64,000 bases of DNA, taken from contig OW285191.1 of assembly GCA_935421135.1 (NCBI GenBank), forward strand, positions 11,783,700 through 11,847,699, in the 5' to 3' direction. Under the pieces are notes generated by a model. That model saw only the letters and a list, made by a program, of their open reading frames with translations. It was not told where the DNA came from and did no database searches. The DNA comes from Bugulina stolonifera. Lineage: Eukaryota > Bryozoa > Gymnolaemata > Cheilostomatida > Bugulidae. A program made the position numbers and the translations under genes. Positions 60,597 through 64,000 of this stretch are shown here, one piece after another (within the stretch, counting starts at the first letter, position 1; each line of letters opens with the position of its first letter).

Positions 60597-60610
60597 TGTA
60601 CATGTAGGTT

Positions 60611-60790
60611 GCTGAGCTGGTGTAGCGGGTAGCCTGTTCTGCTTACTGTGCTACTAGGTGATTAGGTGCTGTAGAGGCCCAGGTTTCAAATCCCAGTCAG
60701 AGATTGGTATTGTCATGGATGTGAAACAAATCTCTGACTGCTCAATAGACAAATTCTTTGCATAAAGAATATCATTTGTGAGAAATAATG
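60611..60790 (+). mobile_element. tRNA-like SINE copy
   Basis: GCTGGTGTAGCGGGTAGCC resembles an RNA polymerase III A box, and GGTTTCAAATCCC resembles a B box about 60 bp later. A tail shared with two other copies follows (CCCAGTCAG, then ...CTGACTGCTCAATAGACAAATTC). Three related copies in one window support an interspersed family. Confidence 0.6.
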
Positions 60791-60864
60791 GCCAAACACC
60801 TGAACAAGTCATAGCTAGCTCTGTGTTGGCTGTTAATATATGAAGGTTTGTTGAAGTTGACTGA

Positions 60865-60926
60865 AAGAGGCTTACTGTAAAGAGGCTTACTGTAAAGAGG
60901 CTTACTGTAAAGAGGCTTACTGTAAA
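60865..60926. repeat. 15-bp tandem repeat (AAAGAGGCTTACTGT)n
   Basis: Four perfect 15-bp units immediately before the MITE at 60927. The last unit breaks inside AAAGG, where the MITE starts. Confidence 0.9.
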
Positions 60927-61212
60927 GGCTCGGCTCCACAAGAGGCCGTTAGCTTCGGCGGAGCAACTTCGTTTTTTGTTGGCATGGCTCTATATGCAAT
61001 GTGTGGCACCAGTCCACAAGTGGCCCTGATTAATAACCCGCCAATAACAAAAGCCTATTTTAAATAAATTATATACACTGCAATGGGAGTCGTTGTATCT
61101 AATATTAACCAATCCCAACAGCGCTCCATGATGTCATGGACCAAAAAGATTTGCTCTAAAACGAGGCTCCGGAGACCAAAAAAGAACAATCGGTCTCTCG
61201 TGTAGCCGAGCC
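60927..61212. mobile_element. MITE-like element with terminal inverted repeats
   Basis: The left end GGCTCGGCTCCACAAGAG and the reverse complement of the right end, GGCTCGGCTACACGAGAG, match at 16 of 18 positions. The 286-bp interior has no coding frame. I could not define a clean target duplication. Confidence 0.55.
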
Positions 61213-64000
61213 CTAACTGTGGGCTAGACTGCTAATTCCACTCCACTCTGAGAGAGGACAACTTCACATTATTATGAAGAGCTTATTTAACTAGTGCCCA
61301 TTATTGACTTCCATTATCTGTGCAGACTACATTTTGTACTGCTAGACTAAATCTGTTTCTTCTGGATCAGTTGCAGCATTGTTTCACGTGTGAGCCTCAG
61401 CCAATGAAAATTTTACTCTCTTGCAGAGTAGTAGGCTATAAATTATACTACTATGTTGTAGATATAATTTATACAGTAGTTAACAACTCTGTAATATTAG
61501 TACTAATTATAATTACCTTAAAGATTTATTGTTGACTCTGTTGTAGACATCTAGACACGTCTGCCTTCGGTGATAGCTTGCATAAGGTTGCCTTCTACTT
61601 CTGAAAGCCCAAACGTTGCCAACTCAGCAGTTGGAATCTGTTGTACCAGCATATACTTCTGGTCAACTAGCATCTAAGAATCTGATGTCACACCATTATA
61701 TAAGGAGCCTGTAACTACCTTATAACCAATAGTGAGTTACAGTCTCATTCTCTGCTGTATCTATATGACAACCGGCTATCCGTATAAGGAGAATGAGGTC
61801 AGCAGTTACTGTACCATGAACGCAGGCATCTTTTGTATATACTACTAATAATTATTATACACTTAGACTACCTTATGAGATGCTAATAATAATAGACCTA
61901 TATCCTACATGTATCTCTCACAAATGATGATAAATAGTTGTGGTTATTTAAACATCAACATGTACATCATTGCTGCTGGCATACTGGTAGTAAGATAAAT
62001 TCTTTCTCAATGCAATTCTATAACCATTACAATACATGATCAAGATACCCTACTCTAGTCTTGTTGAATTTAAAAAAAGTAGGCCGCCTGTGCTGTGGTG
62101 ATACAATAATATGTGCCAATATATATAAATAAAAATTAAAAATCATCAATTCCACCTTTGTTATAATAGATTATATATAGCTACAGTCTTTATTGTTGTA
62201 GAGGACAACATTGAATGTCTCGTTTGTCGGCATTACATGCTGCGAAATATTGTATATTTTTAATTAAGATAATACTAGTTGGACAATAGCCTATGTATTG
62301 GCGCTAGGCAATTGTTAGTAGATGTGTATGTCATAACATACATGTATATGAGTATTTCCTGAACACTATGCATCACGCCACTTTTGCAACGTAATTAATA
62401 TTGTAAAATTCCTTGCCCAAGTTCTTCAACTAGTCATCAAGTGAACTACATGCATACCATCCAGAAGATTGCAAGGTAAAACCTAAGCTAATACGACTTG
62501 CATGAACACAGTTAGCATAATTATGTTTCTAGTGTCATTAAAACCCCACATTTATCAATATTTAGTAAACTTAGATATGGCTCATTGAATCTTGAGTGAA
62601 ATCCATGCCAGTTCATCTCACCATATTGTGATGGTCATGGCCAGCTGATGCAACTGAACCAAGATGGAGCTAAATTAAGGTTAGTAATCTAGCCAGTGTT
62701 CGGAGTGAACCAAATGAGGTGAGTAGACTCTCAGTCTATGGTGCAACGCACCCCAGCTAAACTGGCGGGGGGGGGGGGAGGACCCCAGCCTCCAAAGTGT
62801 TTCAGGGATCTGATATTTCGTTTGTCGGCATTACATGCTGCGAAATATTGTATATTTTTAATTAAGATAATACTAGTTGGACAATAGCCTATGTATTGGC
62901 GCCAGGCAATTGTTAGTAAATGTGTATAGTTAATCGCTAACTCGGGACGACATTCAAGTCTCGTTCCACCTCTAACTACTAGTCACCAATGGCTACAAAA
63001 AAAGAGGACAATATTTCACTTTTAAAGACTCTGTGTGGAAATCCACATCAATATATTACATTACCTGTATGTTACAATATTGTGGTGGTTTCGGACAATC
63101 TCACTATAATCATCTGTATAACACATGCGTATTTAATTATCATAATCACTCCATTTCGCATAGTTGCCAATACATTGTATTCTTGCTTGTAATGGCCTAG
63201 AGCCCGAGTAAATGTTCTAGCTGAATTATGTTATTAATTAATAGACTGTGTGCAGCATTTTACCTGCATATCTTTTTGGCACCTGACCTTGGAAGTCCGG
63301 ATTTGTGCTATCAGCTCTCCGGTGCCTGTTGTTATGTCCCAGTTGCCTCTCCCGATGTCTACTCGTACCCTTATTTTTTTGAGAATTATTCTATGACTGA
63401 TGTAGACCGACCCTACATGTAGGTCGGCCCTTACCGGAACCGACGGGTCGCAATGATCACAAGTAGCAACTCGGGTAGTCAACACTTAGTCATTGTCACT
63501 CAGCACTTGTAGTAAACTGATAGGGCCAATAAACCATGGTCGCCCTTAGTGTGCTAGGATTATTGAATGTTAAATAATTCCAGTTTCCATTGAGAAGCTG
63601 TGAATTGCAATGAATGCAAATGATCACAATCAAGATTACTGAAATTATAACACATTTTAATCTAAAATGTGAGATTTTGACTTGAAGTCTGAACTGTTGG
63701 CACCATATAGTTATAACATTTCGTCAAAACCTACATGTAAATAATAGCCCATTATAAGAACAAGATGTGAACAAGCAGGGCAGTCTGTTTGGCACATACA
63801 TGTAGCACTACATTGGGATACTCTGTGATAAGAGTATACACCCAGTACAGTGACACATACTGTGGTAAGGCTATACATTGAGTGGGGTGTGAGAGGAACT
63901 GTATAAATCAATGATTAACTAACAACTATCAGTCTGTTTGATTTAGTATCTTCTCTGGTGTTGCTATTGCTTTTGTTTTTGTTTAACTTTTTAGAAAATG
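61213..64000. other. Right-end stretch without a recognised gene
   Basis: Apart from the direct repeats at 62221 and 62819 I see no convincing exon. The segment at 63250-63530 has LTR-like vocabulary (CCGACCCTACATGTAGGTCGG, then AATAAA near 63525), but no ends or target duplication could be defined. Confidence 0.4.
62221..62928. repeat. Pair of about 110-bp direct repeats
   Basis: 62221-62330 and 62819-62928 share CGTTTGTCGGCATTACATGC through CAATTGTTAGTA with only a few differences. They are about 490 bp apart. The spacer contains a poly-G run at 62766-62779 and no gene. They could be two copies of one dispersed repeat or the ends of a small element; I found no clean TG...CA ends. Confidence 0.7.

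Noticed and set aside
63234..63530. Possible further LTR with a CCGACC palindrome and AATAAA
   Set aside because: No TG...CA ends or target duplication could be identified, so it is mentioned only under the right-end stretch.

Overview
The window is animal genomic DNA: AT-rich, with short exons (21 to 732 bp) joined by GT-AG introns and many small transposable elements. It holds an extracellular ADAM/ADAMTS-like metalloprotease with LDLa and CUB modules, and an SLC18B1-like transporter. Domain content, modest intron sizes and frequent TACATGTA-type palindromes suggest a marine invertebrate, possibly a sponge. That taxonomic guess is weak and rests on no diagnostic marker.

Layout. Minus strand, about 46876 down to 188 and continuing past the left edge: one very large secreted or surface gene. 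In protein order it encodes a signal peptide, a prodomain with an RRKR furin site, a reprolysin-type catalytic domain with a complete HELGHNLGAHHD zinc site assembled across an intron, a Cys-rich ADAMTS-like segment, an LDL-receptor class A module, and at least 19 CUB domains separated by short Thr/Ser/Pro linkers. I reconstructed 66 exons (about 9.7 kb of coding sequence, about 3,230 residues). Every CUB is encoded by two exons with phases 1-0-1 and every linker is a 1-1 exon, so modules can be added or lost without a frameshift. The gene has grown by tandem duplication. A 4.2-kb cassette (linker plus two CUBs) is present in three nearly identical copies plus more diverged flanking copies (about 14.8-31.5 kb), and an older duplication of about 4.3 kb lies at about 7-14.5 kb.

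Minus strand, 57812 to 49156: a complete 13-exon gene for a 12-TM major facilitator related to vesicular amine/polyamine transporters (SLC18B1 type), lying head-to-tail upstream of the protease gene. One intron carries a decayed LINE reverse transcriptase and a solo LTR, and another carries a 0.5-kb G-rich minisatellite.

Right end, 57.8-64 kb: no recognised gene. It holds a larger LTR, three plus-strand Cys-rich exon-like segments of unknown identity, a SINE, a MITE and a dispersed direct repeat.

Mobile DNA is the second theme. There are solo LTRs with 4-bp target duplications (five of one family, three of them copied within the tandem array), a complete TRIM element with a 5-bp target duplication, a 2.9-kb hAT-type element with an 8-bp target duplication, a tRNA-like SINE family and small TIR elements. 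Because the array contains both filled and empty insertion sites, insertions and duplications can be ordered in time.
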